From: Stenotrophomonas rhizophila
GTDB lineage: Bacteria; Pseudomonadota; Gammaproteobacteria; Xanthomonadales; Xanthomonadaceae
Length of the DNA stretch: 64,000 nucleotides
NCBI RefSeq assembly: GCF_007667275.1
Contig: NZ_VDQT01000002.1
Coordinates: 372,001 to 436,000 of the forward strand
Direction of reading: 5' to 3'
In this document: one piece after another, positions 29,956 to 39,418 of the stretch
Layout: each line of letters starts with the position of its first letter
Position numbering within the stretch: the first letter of the stretch is position 1
Notes under the pieces: model-generated
Database searches by the model: none
What the model was told of the DNA's origin: nothing
Seen by the model: only the letters and a program-made list of their open reading frames with translations
Translations under genes and position numbers: made by a program

Positions 29956-31323
29956 TCAGGTCAATGCGATCGACTTGTTCTTGCGCTCGGCGAGGCGCTT
30001 TTCCAGGTAGTGGATGTTCTGCCCACCGGCCTGGAAGCCCTTGTCGCGCATGATGCGCTGCTGCAGCGCGACGTTGGTCTTGATGCCGTCCACTACCATT
30101 TCGCTCAGCGCTACGCGCATGCGCGCGATGGCGGTGTCGCGGTCCGGGCCGTGCACGATCAGCTTGCCGATCATCGAGTCGTAGTTCGACGGCACGCGGT
30201 AGCCACTGTAGATGTGCGTGTCCACGCGTACACCCGGGCCACCCGGGGGATGGAACGCGGTGATCTGCCCAGGACTCGGCACGAAGGTCTCCGCGTCTTC
30301 AGCGTTGATGCGGCATTCGATCGCGTGGCCGGTAAGCACCACATCGCTCTGCTTGATGCTCAGCTTGTGGCCGGCTGCGATCCGCAGCTGCTCCACCACC
30401 AGGTCGATGCCCGTCACCATTTCGGTGACCGGATGTTCCACCTGGATGCGGGTGTTCATTTCAATGAAGTAGAAACGGCCATCTTCGTACAGGAACTCGA
30501 AGGTACCCGCACCGCGATAGCCGATGCGCACGCAGGCTTCGGTGCATACCTTGCCGATCTCTTCGCGCTGCTCGGCGCTGATGCCCGGTGCCGGCGCTTC
30601 TTCCACCACCTTCTGGTGGCGGCGCTGCATCGAGCAGTCGCGTTCACCCAGGTGGATGGCGTTGCCCTGGCCGTCGGCGAGCACCTGGATTTCCACGTGG
30701 CGCGGATTCTCCAGGAACTTCTCCATGTACACCTCACCATTGCCGAACGCGGCCTTGGCCTCGCTCTTGGTGGTGTCGATGGAGTTCTTGAGCGAGGCTT
30801 CGGCATGCACCACGCGCATGCCACGGCCACCGCCGCCGCCTGCCGCCTTGATGATGACCGGGTAGCCGATCTCGCGGGCGATCTTGGTGTTGGCCACGAT
30901 GTCGTCGCCCAGCGGGCCGCCCGAGCCGGGCACGCACGGCACGCCGGCAGCCTTCATGGCGCGGATCGCTTCCACCTTGTCGCCCATCATGCGGATGGTG
31001 TCGGCCTTCGGACCGATGAAGATGAAGCCGGACTCCTCCACGCGTTCGGCGAAGTCGGCGTTCTCGGACAGGAAGCCATAGCCCGGGTGGATGGCCTGGG
31101 CGTCGGTGACTTCGGCCGCGGCGATCAGCGCCGGAATGTTGAGGTAGCTTTCCGGCGACGGACCCGGGCCGATGCAGACCGACTCGTCGGCCATCGCCAC
31201 GTGCTTGAGGTTGCGGTCGACCGTGGAATGCACGGCCACCGTGCGGATGCCCAGGGTGTGGCACGCGCGCAGAATGCGCAGCGCGATCTCCCCTCGGTTG
31301 GCAATTACGACTTTGTCGAGCAT
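29956..31323 (-). CDS. accC: acetyl-CoA carboxylase, biotin carboxylase subunit
   Basis: AccC carboxylates the biotin on AccB using ATP and bicarbonate, the first half of acetyl-CoA carboxylation in fatty-acid synthesis. It has 455 residues; E. coli AccC has 449. The biotin-carboxylase N-domain starts [17 protein letters not shown]. The glycine-rich ATP loop is [10 protein letters not shown]. The active-site block [14 protein letters not shown] is intact. The gene follows accB by 10 bp on the same strand, the usual accBC operon. Confidence 0.98.
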   Translation of the reverse strand: MLDKVVIANRGEIALRILRACHTLGIRTVAVHSTVDRNLKHVAMADESVCIGPGPSPESYLNIPALIAAAEVTDAQAIHPGYGFLSENADFAERVEESGFIFIGPKADTIRMMGDKVEAIRAMKAAGVPCVPGSGGPLGDDIVANTKIAREIGYPVIIKAAGGGGGRGMRVVHAEASLKNSIDTTKSEAKAAFGNGEVYMEKFLENPRHVEIQVLADGQGNAIHLGERDCSMQRRHQKVVEEAPAPGISAEQREEIGKVCTEACVRIGYRGAGTFEFLYEDGRFYFIEMNTRIQVEHPVTEMVTGIDLVVEQLRIAAGHKLSIKQSDVVLTGHAIECRINAEDAETFVPSPGQITAFHPPGGPGVRVDTHIYSGYRVPSNYDSMIGKLIVHGPDRDTAIARMRVALSEMVVDGIKTNVALQQRIMRDKGFQAGGQNIHYLEKRLAERKNKSIALT

Positions 31324-31333
31324 GGACGGATCC

Positions 31334-31822
31334 TTAGCCGATCACGAACAGCGGCTGGTCGAATTCGACCGGCTGGCCGTTTTCACCCAGGATGGCCACG
31401 ATGGTGCCGGAAGCATCGGCTTCGATCGGGTTGAACATCTTCATCGCTTCGATGATCGCCAGCGTTTCACCGGCCTTGACCTGCTGGCCGATGCTGACGA
31501 AGGCCGGCTTGTCCGGCGCGGACGAGGTGTAGAAGGTGCCGACCATCGGCGAACGCAGCACGTGGCCGTCCGGCAGCGCCGGACCCGATTTGGCGGTGCC
31601 GCCGGTGGAGGCTTCGGTCGGCGACTGCATCGGCATCGTCGGCGCGGCGGCCTGGGCCGGTGCCGGTGCCATCATCATCTGCGGCTGGGCCTGGACCATG
31701 CCGTAGCCGGAGACCGGGGCGCGCGACAGGCGTACGGATTCCTCGCCTTCCTTGATTTCGATTTCGGCGAGGTTCGACTCTTCCAGCAGGTCGATCAGTT
31801 TCTTGATTTTGCGGAGATCCAT
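31334..31822 (-). CDS. accB: acetyl-CoA carboxylase, biotin carboxyl carrier protein
   Basis: AccB is the 162-residue carrier of the covalently bound biotin of acetyl-CoA carboxylase. The N-terminus ([16 protein letters not shown]) is the conserved helix. A Pro/Ala/Met-rich flexible linker covers ~45-80. The biotinyl domain has EAMKM with Lys128 as the biotinylation site and the usual protruding-thumb region. The ATG at 31822 is chosen by the GAGG ribosome site just upstream; an open extension to 31876 lacks family similarity. Confidence 0.98.
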   Translation of the reverse strand: MDLRKIKKLIDLLEESNLAEIEIKEGEESVRLSRAPVSGYGMVQAQPQMMMAPAPAQAAAPTMPMQSPTEASTGGTAKSGPALPDGHVLRSPMVGTFYTSSAPDKPAFVSIGQQVKAGETLAIIEAMKMFNPIEADASGTIVAILGENGQPVEFDQPLFVIG

Positions 31823-31882
31823 AGGGGCCTCTTTTTTGATGTCAGTGTGGTGGGAAGCGCGTTGCGCTCGGGTCAAGGGAGT

Positions 31883-32326
31883 TCAGTGCGAAGCCAGGCG
31901 GACCAGCGCCGCGTCCATCGCGTAGCGGTAGCTGTCGGCGCCAAAGCCGCAGATCACGCCGACCGCCTTGTCGCTGAAGTAGCTGTGCTGGCGGAACGGC
32001 TCGCGGGCGTGCGGATTGGACAGATGGATTTCGATGAACGGCACATCCACCGCCGCCAGCGCATCGCGCAGGGCGACCGAGGTGTGGGTGAACGCAGCCG
32101 GATTGATCAGGATGAAGGTGGTACCGTCGGTGCGGGCGGCCTGCACCCGGTCCACCAGTACGTGTTCGGCGTTGGACTGCAGGCTTTCCACCGCGTGCCC
32201 GGCGGCCTGCGCCTGGGCCAGCAGCGCCTGGTCGATCTGCGCCAGCGTGGTGTGGCCATAGACCCCGGGCTCGCGCGTACCGAGCAGGTTGAGGTTGGGG
32301 CCATGCAGGACCAGCAGTTTCGCCAT
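31883..32326 (-). CDS. aroQ: type II 3-dehydroquinate dehydratase
   Basis: AroQ dehydrates 3-dehydroquinate to 3-dehydroshikimate in the shikimate pathway. The 147-residue length is typical of the dodecameric type II enzyme. Signature blocks are [14 protein letters not shown] near the N-terminus, [16 protein letters not shown] in the middle, and [16 protein letters not shown]. The ATG at 32326 matches the family start; a GTG nine bases upstream is less likely. It is the first gene of aroQ-accB-accC, 60 bp before accB. Confidence 0.97.
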   Translation of the reverse strand: MAKLLVLHGPNLNLLGTREPGVYGHTTLAQIDQALLAQAQAAGHAVESLQSNAEHVLVDRVQAARTDGTTFILINPAAFTHTSVALRDALAAVDVPFIEIHLSNPHAREPFRQHSYFSDKAVGVICGFGADSYRYAMDAALVRLASH

Positions 32327-32521
32327 GGGTGCCACGCAACAGGAAAGGGCGGAGTCTGGCGGAACCGGTGGATCGTGTCCAGTTCGGCGAAGTTACGCGT
32401 GTTTCAAGCGGTCGTTTGAATCTCTGGCGGATCGCTTGGGGCGCGGGCGATGTCGCATCTCGACCGCCCAGATGCCGCCCCAGCGTTCCGTTCATGGCAC
32501 TGGTCTTCCGGGAGACAGATA

Positions 32522-32538
32522 TTACCTTTAGTAGGTAA
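32522..32538. promoter_or_regulatory. palindromic operator candidate before the oxidoreductase gene
   Basis: TTACCT (32522-32527) and AGGTAA (32533-32538) form a 6-bp inverted repeat with a 5-bp spacer, 23 bp upstream of the ATG at 32561. The size suits a dimeric regulator. The TetR gene immediately downstream of the oxidoreductase is the obvious candidate, though this is inferred. Confidence 0.55.
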
Positions 32539-32560
32539 CGTCACTCCGGGATCATTCCCC

Positions 32561-33160
32561 ATGCACAGCCTGATCGTAGTTGCCCACCCCGAACCCGGTT
32601 CGCTCACCCATGCGGTGGCGAGCCGGGTCGGCGATGCCATCCTTGCCGCCAGCAGCAGTAACACAGTGGAGATCGCCGACCTGGCTGCGGAGGGCTTCGA
32701 TCCCCGCTTCAACCAGGCTGACAACGCGCTGTTCCGCCAAACCGGCGCACTGCCGGAGGATGTGGCCGCCGAACACGCCCGCATTGATGGTGCGGACACA
32801 CTGGTGCTGGTCTATCCACTGTACTGGTGGTCATTCCCGGCGCTGCTCAAAGGCTGGATCGATCGGGTCTTCACCCAGGGCTGGGCCTATGCCGAGAGCC
32901 CTGAGGGCAAGGTGCTCAAGAAGCTGCAGCGCCTGCAGGTGCATCTGGTGGGACTGGGCGGCGCGGACGCGGCCATGATCGAGCGGCGTGGCTACGGCAC
33001 CGCGATGAAGACGCAGATCGACATGGGCATCTTTGATTACTGCGGCGCACGCGTGCAGTCGTCCACGCTGCTGCTGGAATCAGACAGCGGTTGCGCCGAA
33101 GCGCACCTGCGCACCGCGGCGGACATCGGCCGTACCATTGGCGCGTCTGCTGCTGCCTGA
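32561..33160 (+). CDS. NAD(P)H oxidoreductase, flavodoxin-like (quinone reductase family)
   Basis: This 199-residue flavoprotein of the NQO1/MdaB/KefF-type fold probably reduces quinones or electrophiles by two electrons using NAD(P)H and FMN/FAD. The N-terminus MHSLIVVAHPEPGSL is the flavin phosphate loop, and LVYPLYWWSFPALLKGWIDR is the family hallmark (about residues 85-105). The ATG at 32561 follows a short palindrome. A TetR gene starts 12 bp after its stop, typical of an oxidoreductase regulated by its neighbour. Confidence 0.88.
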   Translation: MHSLIVVAHPEPGSLTHAVASRVGDAILAASSSNTVEIADLAAEGFDPRFNQADNALFRQTGALPEDVAAEHARIDGADTLVLVYPLYWWSFPALLKGWIDRVFTQGWAYAESPEGKVLKKLQRLQVHLVGLGGADAAMIERRGYGTAMKTQIDMGIFDYCGARVQSSTLLLESDSGCAEAHLRTAADIGRTIGASAAA

Positions 33161-33172
33161 CCGACCCTTCCG

Positions 33173-33769
33173 ATGCCCGCACGCCCCGAACCGCCCCGTC
33201 GCCGCATGCCGCGCGAACAACGCGCGCGCCAGTTGCTGGATGTGGCGTGGGCGCTGGTGGGCGAAGAGGGAACCGATGCGCTGTCGCTCGGGCGCCTGGC
33301 CGAAGCTGCCGGTGTCACCAAGCCGGTGGCCTACGATCACTTCGTGACCCGCAACGGGCTGCTGGCCGCGCTCTACCAGGACTACGACCAGCGCCAGACG
33401 GCGGTGTTCGAGGCCCGCATCGGCGAGGCCAAGGCGCACTTGAAGGATCGCGCCCATGCCATTGCCGGTGGCTACATCGACTGCGTCCTGTCGCAGGGCA
33501 GCGAGATCCAGGGGATCCTCGCTGCCCTGGCGGGCTCACCCGAGTTGATCGAGGTAAAGCGGCGATACCAGCAGGAGTTCATCGCCAGGTGCGCGGACTG
33601 GCTGGGTGGGTTTGCCACCGGTACTGAAGTGCCGGACGCGGGCTACTGGGCGATCCTGGGCGCGGCGGAGTCGCTCTCGGAAGCGGTCGCCGCCGGACTG
33701 GTGGAGCACGCGGTGGCGGAGGCTGAGCTGGTGCGGCTGATCGTGTCGACCATCAAACGAAGCCGATAG
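33173..33769 (+). CDS. TetR-family transcriptional regulator
   Basis: This is a 198-residue TetR-type repressor. The N-terminal helix-turn-helix covers ~18-65 (LSLGRLAEAAGVTKPVAYDHF), and the rest is a helical ligand-binding domain. It lies 12 bp after the oxidoreductase gene on the same strand and is probably co-transcribed. The TTACCT/AGGTAA palindrome before that gene is the likely operator. No ligand can be deduced. Confidence 0.9.
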   Translation: MPARPEPPRRRMPREQRARQLLDVAWALVGEEGTDALSLGRLAEAAGVTKPVAYDHFVTRNGLLAALYQDYDQRQTAVFEARIGEAKAHLKDRAHAIAGGYIDCVLSQGSEIQGILAALAGSPELIEVKRRYQQEFIARCADWLGGFATGTEVPDAGYWAILGAAESLSEAVAAGLVEHAVAEAELVRLIVSTIKRSR

Positions 33770-33798
33770 AGCCAGCAATCTGTCGCCGTCCAGGCATT

Positions 33799-36700
33799 TC
33801 ATGCCGGCCTGTGCCCGCATGACCTGAGCCTGCGTACCCACCTGCTGGACGGCACCTGCGCGTAGAGGCGGCCGCCGGGCACCGACAGGGCCACGTCGGT
33901 TCCCCGCGTCGGCCGGGACAGTACGCACAGGGTGCCTCCGATGCGCGCGGCACGCTCGTGCATGCCCTGCAGGCCCCAGTGCCCTTCCCGCGCGGCACCT
34001 TCGGCCATGCCGCGACCGTTGTCGCGCACGTGCAGGCGGAAGCGGCGGCCGAAGTTCAGCTCGACCTCGATGTCGGTCGCGTCCGAATGCGCCAGGGCGT
34101 TCCGGATCGCCTCGCGTCCGATGAGGAAGATCTCCTCAGCGGTGGTGTGCCTGAGTTCGGGCGCCTCGCCTTTGACCGCCATCCGCAGACGCATGCCCGC
34201 AGGGTTCGCTTCTTCGTCGTAGACAGCGGTCAGCGCTGCGGCGAGGTCGCCGCCGTTGCCGGCGTCGCCGCGCAGCGAGGACACGCGCTCGCGCCCTTCC
34301 CGGAGGCTGTCCTCGGCCGCCTGCATGGCCGACTCCAGGCGCGCCTGCGCTTCGCCAGGCAGCGTTGGCATGGCGCTGATCGCGTGCAGGCGCAGCAACA
34401 GGCCCTGGCCACCCTGCAGCAGGGTGTCGTGCAGGTCGCGGGCAATGCGTTCCCGTTCCTCGAGTCGCTCTTCGTACCGCGCCTTGACCAGGGCGGTGAT
34501 GTGCCGGCCGCGCACACGCGCCGCCGCAGCAACCAGGACCACCAGCAGGATCACCAGCAGGCCCCGGAACCAGAACGTCTGCGTCAGCGACGGCTCGATG
34601 CGGAAGGCGCGCGTGGTCGGGGTGGTTCCCCATACGCCGTCCTCGTTGGCGGCCACGACCTCGAACGTGTAACTGCCCGGGCCAAGGTTGGTGTAGTAAG
34701 CCGTGGTGGTGCTGCCCGCATCGCGCCAGCCGGGATCCACCCCCGAAAGCCGGTACCGGTAGCGGTTGCGTTCCGGGCGGGCCAGCGATTGCGCGACGAA
34801 GTCGATCTGCAGCTGGGTGATACCCGCCGGGATCACGGTGTCGTCGCGTAGCGGCAGGCTCCCGTCGCCGAAGTGCACATCGCCGATACGCGCGCTGGGC
34901 GCGGTGCGGGTGCGGTGGGGGCGGGTGGTGTCCAGCCACGCCAGGCCCTGGTTGGTTGCCAGCCACAGCAGTCCATCCGTCGAGAGCTGCGCGGTGGGAA
35001 TCGGACCACTCTGCAGCGCAATGCCGGGCATGCCGTCGACGTCGTCGAACAGCCGCGGCGAGACCGCGTTGCCGGTGCGCGCGCTGGCGATCGCATCGGC
35101 CAGGTCCAGGCGCACCAGACCGCGCCCGCCGTTCAACCAGAGCTGCTGGTCCGGATCGATGACGATCCCGGTAATACCTTCCAGCACGCCGGGGATGTCG
35201 GCAGTTACCGCGCGGAACGGCCCACCGTTGCTGCTGACGCTGAAGCCTGTTTCACCGGCAACGAGCAGCAGGTTCCGACGGGAAAGCACGGCGGTGACCG
35301 GTCCTGTGTCCAGGCCCCGGGTGGCGCCGATGCGGTGCACCCCGGTGCCGTCGCGCAGCACCAGTTCGCCACTGGCATAGCCGAACAGCAGGCCCTGCGC
35401 GCCGTCGGGTGCGATGACGGTGCAGCCGGGCAGGGTGATCCGCGCGTCTTCCGTCCAGCTACCGCGCAGGTAATGCAGGACGCGGTTCTCGCCGACACAC
35501 GCCCAGGCCTCGTCGGCCGCCGGGAAGTGCAGTGCCTGGGGTTGCAGTCCGCGTGCGGTGCCGGGGAACTGCACCACTTCCAGCGCCGCGCCCCTGCGCC
35601 GGGCCAGGCTGGTCCACTCGAACTGCCACAGCGGGCGGGTGTCCAGCAGTGCCGCGCGCTGCAACCCGGCCCGATCCAGGCCAAGACCGCGGCGGTCGAG
35701 ATCATACGGCAGCATGTCTTCGCCATAGCCGAAGAGCGCGCCGTCCGCATTCCTGGCCAGGATCCGGTAAGGATCGTTGGGTCCCTCGGTGAGGGTGCGC
35801 ACGCTCTGCGCCCGGAAACGGTTGAGGCCGAGGTTGGTACCGAGCCACAGGTTGCCTTCGCGATCCTCGAAGACCGGCACGGCCGAGGTGGAGGTCAGGC
35901 CCTGCGGGACATCGAAGCGCTCCATGCGCACCGCGCGTTTGCCGTCGAACAGCACCCGCAGGATGCCGCCCACGCCGCGCATGGGCGCCCACATAGCGCC
36001 GTCCGAGGTGAAATGCAGGCGGCTGGCCAGCACGTCCGGAAGCAGGCGGGCCTGGCGTTCGGCGGCCGGGAGTAGGCCGTTGGCATCGGCGATGGGCACG
36101 GCTCCCCGACGGCGGTCGGCCAGCCAGATCTCGCCCACCGGGCTTTCGGCCAGCGTCGCCATCAACGACACCTCGATGCCGGTGGGGATGAACGCAGCGC
36201 CGCCCTTGGGAAGGAACCAGACTTTCTGTCCGACCAGCGCCCAGAAGCGGCCGCGCGAATCGTTGAGCAGCCAGTGCGCGTGGCGCTCGGGAAGTCCCAT
36301 GGATGCAGGCGGTTTCTCCCAGCGCGTGCCAGTGAAGCGGCGCAGGCCCTGGTCCACGGCTGCCCAGAGCACGCCGCTGCTGTCGTACGCGAACGCAGAC
36401 ACCACGCCCGGCGGCACCCCGTCCTTGCGCTGGTAGGAGCGCAGGGTGCCGTCGCTGCCGAGATGGCCGATGCCGGCGTGGTAATACCCCAGCCACAGGC
36501 CACCGCGCCGGTCGCCCAGCAGGGTCACCAGGTTCAGCGAGGGCTGCGCGCCGCCGCCGCTCGCCTGCTGGCGCACGAACCGATGCCCATCGAAGCTGTA
36601 CAGCCCGGACCCTGTCGCCAGCCACAGCGTGCCGGTGGGATCCTGCTGGATGTCCCAGATATCCCCCGGGGCGCCCTGGCCGGCCCGCCACGCGGTGTGG

Positions 36701-36828
36701 TGATAGCCGGTGAACCCGGTGGCGGGCGGCGGATGCTGTTGCGCGAGACCCGGCGTAGCGAGGGTGGAAAGAACAACCAGCAGCAGCGCACGCATGGCGT
36801 GGCCGCGGAACGAAGACAGCAGGGGCAT
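33799..36828 (-). CDS. sensor histidine kinase with periplasmic beta-propeller
   Basis: This membrane sensor kinase has 1009 residues. A signal peptide or anchor covers ~1-31 (MRALLLVVLSTLATPGLAQQ; a start at 36795 is an alternative). Reg_prop propeller repeats run to ~640 (GDIWDIQQDPTGTLWLATGSGLYSFDG type). A Y_Y_Y domain covers ~646-730, and the membrane segment is at ~746-773 (LLVILLVVLVAAAA). A HisKA_3 dimerisation region has ARDLHDTLLQG, phospho-His near residue 799. The HATPase domain ends the protein (REAIRNALAHS, DNGRGM). Such kinases normally pair with a NarL-type regulator next door, but none is adjacent here. The signal is unknown. Confidence 0.92.
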   Translation of the reverse strand: MPLLSSFRGHAMRALLLVVLSTLATPGLAQQHPPPATGFTGYHHTAWRAGQGAPGDIWDIQQDPTGTLWLATGSGLYSFDGHRFVRQQASGGGAQPSLNLVTLLGDRRGGLWLGYYHAGIGHLGSDGTLRSYQRKDGVPPGVVSAFAYDSSGVLWAAVDQGLRRFTGTRWEKPPASMGLPERHAHWLLNDSRGRFWALVGQKVWFLPKGGAAFIPTGIEVSLMATLAESPVGEIWLADRRRGAVPIADANGLLPAAERQARLLPDVLASRLHFTSDGAMWAPMRGVGGILRVLFDGKRAVRMERFDVPQGLTSTSAVPVFEDREGNLWLGTNLGLNRFRAQSVRTLTEGPNDPYRILARNADGALFGYGEDMLPYDLDRRGLGLDRAGLQRAALLDTRPLWQFEWTSLARRRGAALEVVQFPGTARGLQPQALHFPAADEAWACVGENRVLHYLRGSWTEDARITLPGCTVIAPDGAQGLLFGYASGELVLRDGTGVHRIGATRGLDTGPVTAVLSRRNLLLVAGETGFSVSSNGGPFRAVTADIPGVLEGITGIVIDPDQQLWLNGGRGLVRLDLADAIASARTGNAVSPRLFDDVDGMPGIALQSGPIPTAQLSTDGLLWLATNQGLAWLDTTRPHRTRTAPSARIGDVHFGDGSLPLRDDTVIPAGITQLQIDFVAQSLARPERNRYRYRLSGVDPGWRDAGSTTTAYYTNLGPGSYTFEVVAANEDGVWGTTPTTRAFRIEPSLTQTFWFRGLLVILLVVLVAAAARVRGRHITALVKARYEERLEERERIARDLHDTLLQGGQGLLLRLHAISAMPTLPGEAQARLESAMQAAEDSLREGRERVSSLRGDAGNGGDLAAALTAVYDEEANPAGMRLRMAVKGEAPELRHTTAEEIFLIGREAIRNALAHSDATDIEVELNFGRRFRLHVRDNGRGMAEGAAREGHWGLQGMHERAARIGGTLCVLSRPTRGTDVALSVPGGRLYAQVPSSRWVRRLRSCGHRPA

Positions 36829-36896
36829 GCGGTGGACTACGGGGCCGGGGCAGGGCCCGCTGCGGAGAGGACCGCAGCGGGGCGCGCCGGAGCTTA

Positions 36897-37550
36897 TCAC
36901 CCGGCGCTGGGCGGCACCGGCGTGTTGAGCAGCTGCTGCTCCCACAGGTAGGCGATGCCGCTGCCGGCGGCATGCTGCTTGAACACCTCGGTCACTTCCG
37001 CCACGTGGTCCAGCCGCGCCCAGTCGCGCTGCCATTCGCCGGCCAGGGCCATCCAGGTCATCACGTTGGCGCCGGCGGCGATCATGCGCTGGATGGCAAC
37101 CTGGTGCGCTTCCACCGACACCGCGCCGCAGGCGTCGGTAATGACGGTGACGTCCCAGCCTTCGCCGAGCGCCTGGATGACCGGCATCGCCACGCAGATC
37201 TCCGTCCACAGACCGGCGATGATCAGCTGCGTGCGGCCGGTGGCCTTCACCGCATCCACCACTGCCGGGTCCTGCCAGGTATTGATCAGGGTGCGGTCGA
37301 TGACCTGCTGGTCCGGGAACACGTCGGTGATGTGCGGGAAGATCAGCCCGCCGCGCTCGGCGATGACGCTGGTCAGGATGGTGGGAACGCCGTAAGCCTT
37401 TGCGGTCTTGGCCAGGGCCGTGGCGCTGTTCACCACCGCATGCGGGTCGTGGCTGTTGAGGTTGGCCAGCTGGTAGGGCTGGTGGTCGATGAGCACGAGG
37501 ACGGAATCTTCGGGGCGAAGCAGCGAGTCGAGGCCGTTGCGGAAGGTCAT
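36897..37550 (-). CDS. isochorismatase-family cysteine hydrolase, YcaC-like
   Basis: This 217-residue cytosolic hydrolase of the isochorismatase superfamily is close to the YcaC group. The acid residue lies in VLVLIDHQPYQ and the nucleophilic Cys in LIIAGLWTEICVAMPV. The C-terminal block MIAAGANVMTWMALAGEWQRDW is typical of YcaC-like proteins. The substrate is not established for the group. It is transcribed divergently from a LysR gene 158 bp away, so it is the probable target of that regulator. Confidence 0.88.
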   Translation of the reverse strand: MTFRNGLDSLLRPEDSVLVLIDHQPYQLANLNSHDPHAVVNSATALAKTAKAYGVPTILTSVIAERGGLIFPHITDVFPDQQVIDRTLINTWQDPAVVDAVKATGRTQLIIAGLWTEICVAMPVIQALGEGWDVTVITDACGAVSVEAHQVAIQRMIAAGANVMTWMALAGEWQRDWARLDHVAEVTEVFKQHAAGSGIAYLWEQQLLNTPVPPSAG

Positions 37551-37708
37551 GGATGCATCCTGTGTGGGAATGGAGTGGAGCGAGAGCAGACCTTGTCACT
37601 GCCGTCCGCGCGGCGGTAGCAGCGCGCCGTGCCAAGCTGTGTCGCAGAAACAGGAACGCTGAATGGGCTTTCGCTGTGTCAGGCTGTTGTGCCAATCAGG
37701 GAGGCAGG

Positions 37709-38611
37709 GTGGACATCGAAGATCTGCGCACGTTCGTCGAAGTGGCCGACGCCGGCGGGGTATCGCCGGCGGCGCGCCGGTTGGGCGTGGCCAAGTCCAT
37801 CGTCAGCCGGCGCCTCGCGCGGCTCGAGGCGGAGCTGGGCGTGCAGCTGCTGGCGCGCACCACCCGCGGGGCGGCACTCACCGACGCGGGGGCGACGTTC
37901 CGTGAGCACGCCGCGCGCGCCTGTGCGGAAATGGACACGGCCCGCGAAGCCATCCTGCCCGACGGCGATCTGCGCGGCCGACTGCGCATTGCCGCACCGC
38001 TGACCTTCGGCCCCACCCACTTCGCGCCGGTGTTCGCCGAGTTGGCGCGGCGCCATCCACAGCTCCACGTCCATGCTGCCTACAGCGATCGTTTTGTCGA
38101 CATGGTCGCCGAAGGATTCGACTGCGCGGTGCGCGTGGGGTACCTGCAGGACTCCAACCTGGTCGCGCGTTGCGTGGGTCCGCTATACGGCAGGCTCGTG
38201 GCAAGCCCGCGCTATGTGGAGGTGCACGGATCACCGGACGCACCCGCGGAGCTGACTGCCCACGAAGCGCTGATGCAGGGCACCGAACCATGGCAGTTCC
38301 TGGATGGCGGGCGGGTGGTCACGGTGCACCCCCGCGGGCGCTTCAAGGCCGACAACGGCACCGCGCTGCTTGCGGCCGCGCTCTCGGGCCTGGGCATCGC
38401 GTGGTTGCCCGATGGCATCACCCAGCCGCACCTGGATTCCGGTGCGCTGGTTGCAGTCATGCCGCGCTTCCCACCCCCGCCGGCCGGGATCTACGTCATC
38501 CGGCCGCCGGGCCAGCACCCGTCGCTCAAGGTACGGGCGCTCACAGAGCTGCTGCTGGAGTGCTTCGATGTGGCGCACGCGCCGCAACTAACGCGATCTA
38601 ACAGCCGATAA
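37709..38611 (+). CDS. LysR-family transcriptional regulator
   Basis: This LysR regulator has 300 residues and starts at a GTG (37709) preceded by GGGAGG. The N-terminal winged helix-turn-helix covers ~1-60 (DLRTFVEVADAGGVSPAARRLGVAK), and a substrate-binding domain covers ~88-290. It belongs to the CrgA/AaeR-like branch by appearance (LRIAAPLTFGPTHFAPVF). It is divergent from the YcaC-like hydrolase. No clear T-N11-A box stood out. Confidence 0.92.
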   Translation: MDIEDLRTFVEVADAGGVSPAARRLGVAKSIVSRRLARLEAELGVQLLARTTRGAALTDAGATFREHAARACAEMDTAREAILPDGDLRGRLRIAAPLTFGPTHFAPVFAELARRHPQLHVHAAYSDRFVDMVAEGFDCAVRVGYLQDSNLVARCVGPLYGRLVASPRYVEVHGSPDAPAELTAHEALMQGTEPWQFLDGGRVVTVHPRGRFKADNGTALLAAALSGLGIAWLPDGITQPHLDSGALVAVMPRFPPPPAGIYVIRPPGQHPSLKVRALTELLLECFDVAHAPQLTRSNSR

Positions 38612-38647
38612 CTGGACCGGTCCGTCCGCGCGGTCCAGGCTGGGTGC

Positions 38648-38956
38648 ATGTCCCATCGCCCCCCTCCCGCAGGCGTGTCCTACGCAGACCGACCCAGCAA
38701 CGACGAGCTGGTCGCGCTGATGGCCAGCATCAGCCGTCGCGACAAGGGCGCGCTGGACCGCCTCCATGCCTTGGTGACGCCGCTGGTGCGCGCGTTCCAC
38801 GAAGGCCAGGTGCAGGGCGGGCGCGGAGACCCGTGCGAGCTCGAGGCGCGGGTCAGCGCAACCCTGTGGAAGATCTATCGCGAACGCCACAGCTTCGGCC
38901 ACCAGCAACCGTTCCGGGCGTGGTTGTTGCAGGTGGCACGCGATGATCAACCTTGA
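38648..38956 (+). CDS. sigma-70 region 2-like short protein, possible ECF remnant
   Basis: This is a 102-residue ORF whose sequence follows region 2 of an ECF sigma factor: LVALMASISRRDKGALDRL, then LEARVSATLWKIYRERHSF, then PFRAWLLQVARDDQP. It stops exactly where the linker to region 4 would begin, and no region 4 is found downstream in any frame because the Ohr gene begins there with a 14-bp overlap. It could be a decayed sigma factor or a small sigma-2-only protein. Coding potential looks real, and expression is uncertain. Confidence 0.55.
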   Translation: MSHRPPPAGVSYADRPSNDELVALMASISRRDKGALDRLHALVTPLVRAFHEGQVQGGRGDPCELEARVSATLWKIYRERHSFGHQQPFRAWLLQVARDDQP

Positions 38957-39359
38957 GAAGGTGCTGCACACCGGCGCGTCGCGCGTTGCCGGTGGCCGCG
39001 ATGGCTACGCCAGCAGCCCGGATGGCCGGCTGGACATCCGGCTGACACCGCCGGGTGCCCCGGGCGCCGGCACCAACCCGGAGCAGCTGCTGGCCGCCGG
39101 CTGGTCGGCGTGCTTCCTGGGCGCGCTGCGGCACGCGTGCAACGCACGCCGGCTGGCCTGCCCGGCGACTGCCGCGGTATGCACCGAGGTGGACCTGGTC
39201 CACGCCGAGCGCGGCTTCTTCCTGCGCGCGCGGCTGCTGGTGAGCCTGCCCGGGGTGGAGCCCGAGCTGGCCGGCGCGTTGATCGATGCCGCGCGCGAAG
39301 CGTGTCCCTACAGCAAGGCGATGCGCGGCACCGTCCGCGTCGACTTCCTGCTGGACTGA
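38943..39359 (+). CDS. Ohr/OsmC-family organic hydroperoxide reductase
   Basis: This is a 138-residue thiol peroxidase of the Ohr/OsmC family, which reduces organic and fatty-acid hydroperoxides in the cytosol. The two conserved cysteines are Cys57 (GWSACFLGAL) and Cys121 (EACPYSKA). TNPEQLLAAGWSACF is the family hallmark. The ATG overlaps the 3' end of the sigma-2-like ORF by 14 bp, so the two are likely translated together. A second family member lies at the right window edge. Confidence 0.93.
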   Translation: MINLEKVLHTGASRVAGGRDGYASSPDGRLDIRLTPPGAPGAGTNPEQLLAAGWSACFLGALRHACNARRLACPATAAVCTEVDLVHAERGFFLRARLLVSLPGVEPELAGALIDAAREACPYSKAMRGTVRVDFLLD

Positions 39360-39418
39360 TGCCACGCCGGCAGGCCGATCCCCTATGATGCGGCCAGACG
39401 CTGGAGAGAGCCCGACTC

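Noticed and set aside
36829..37695. Extension of the propeller kinase to a 1298-codon frame
   Set aside because: The extension runs antisense-like through the YcaC-like gene, which has clear active-site motifs in its own frame. A signal peptide begins at 36828 or 36795.
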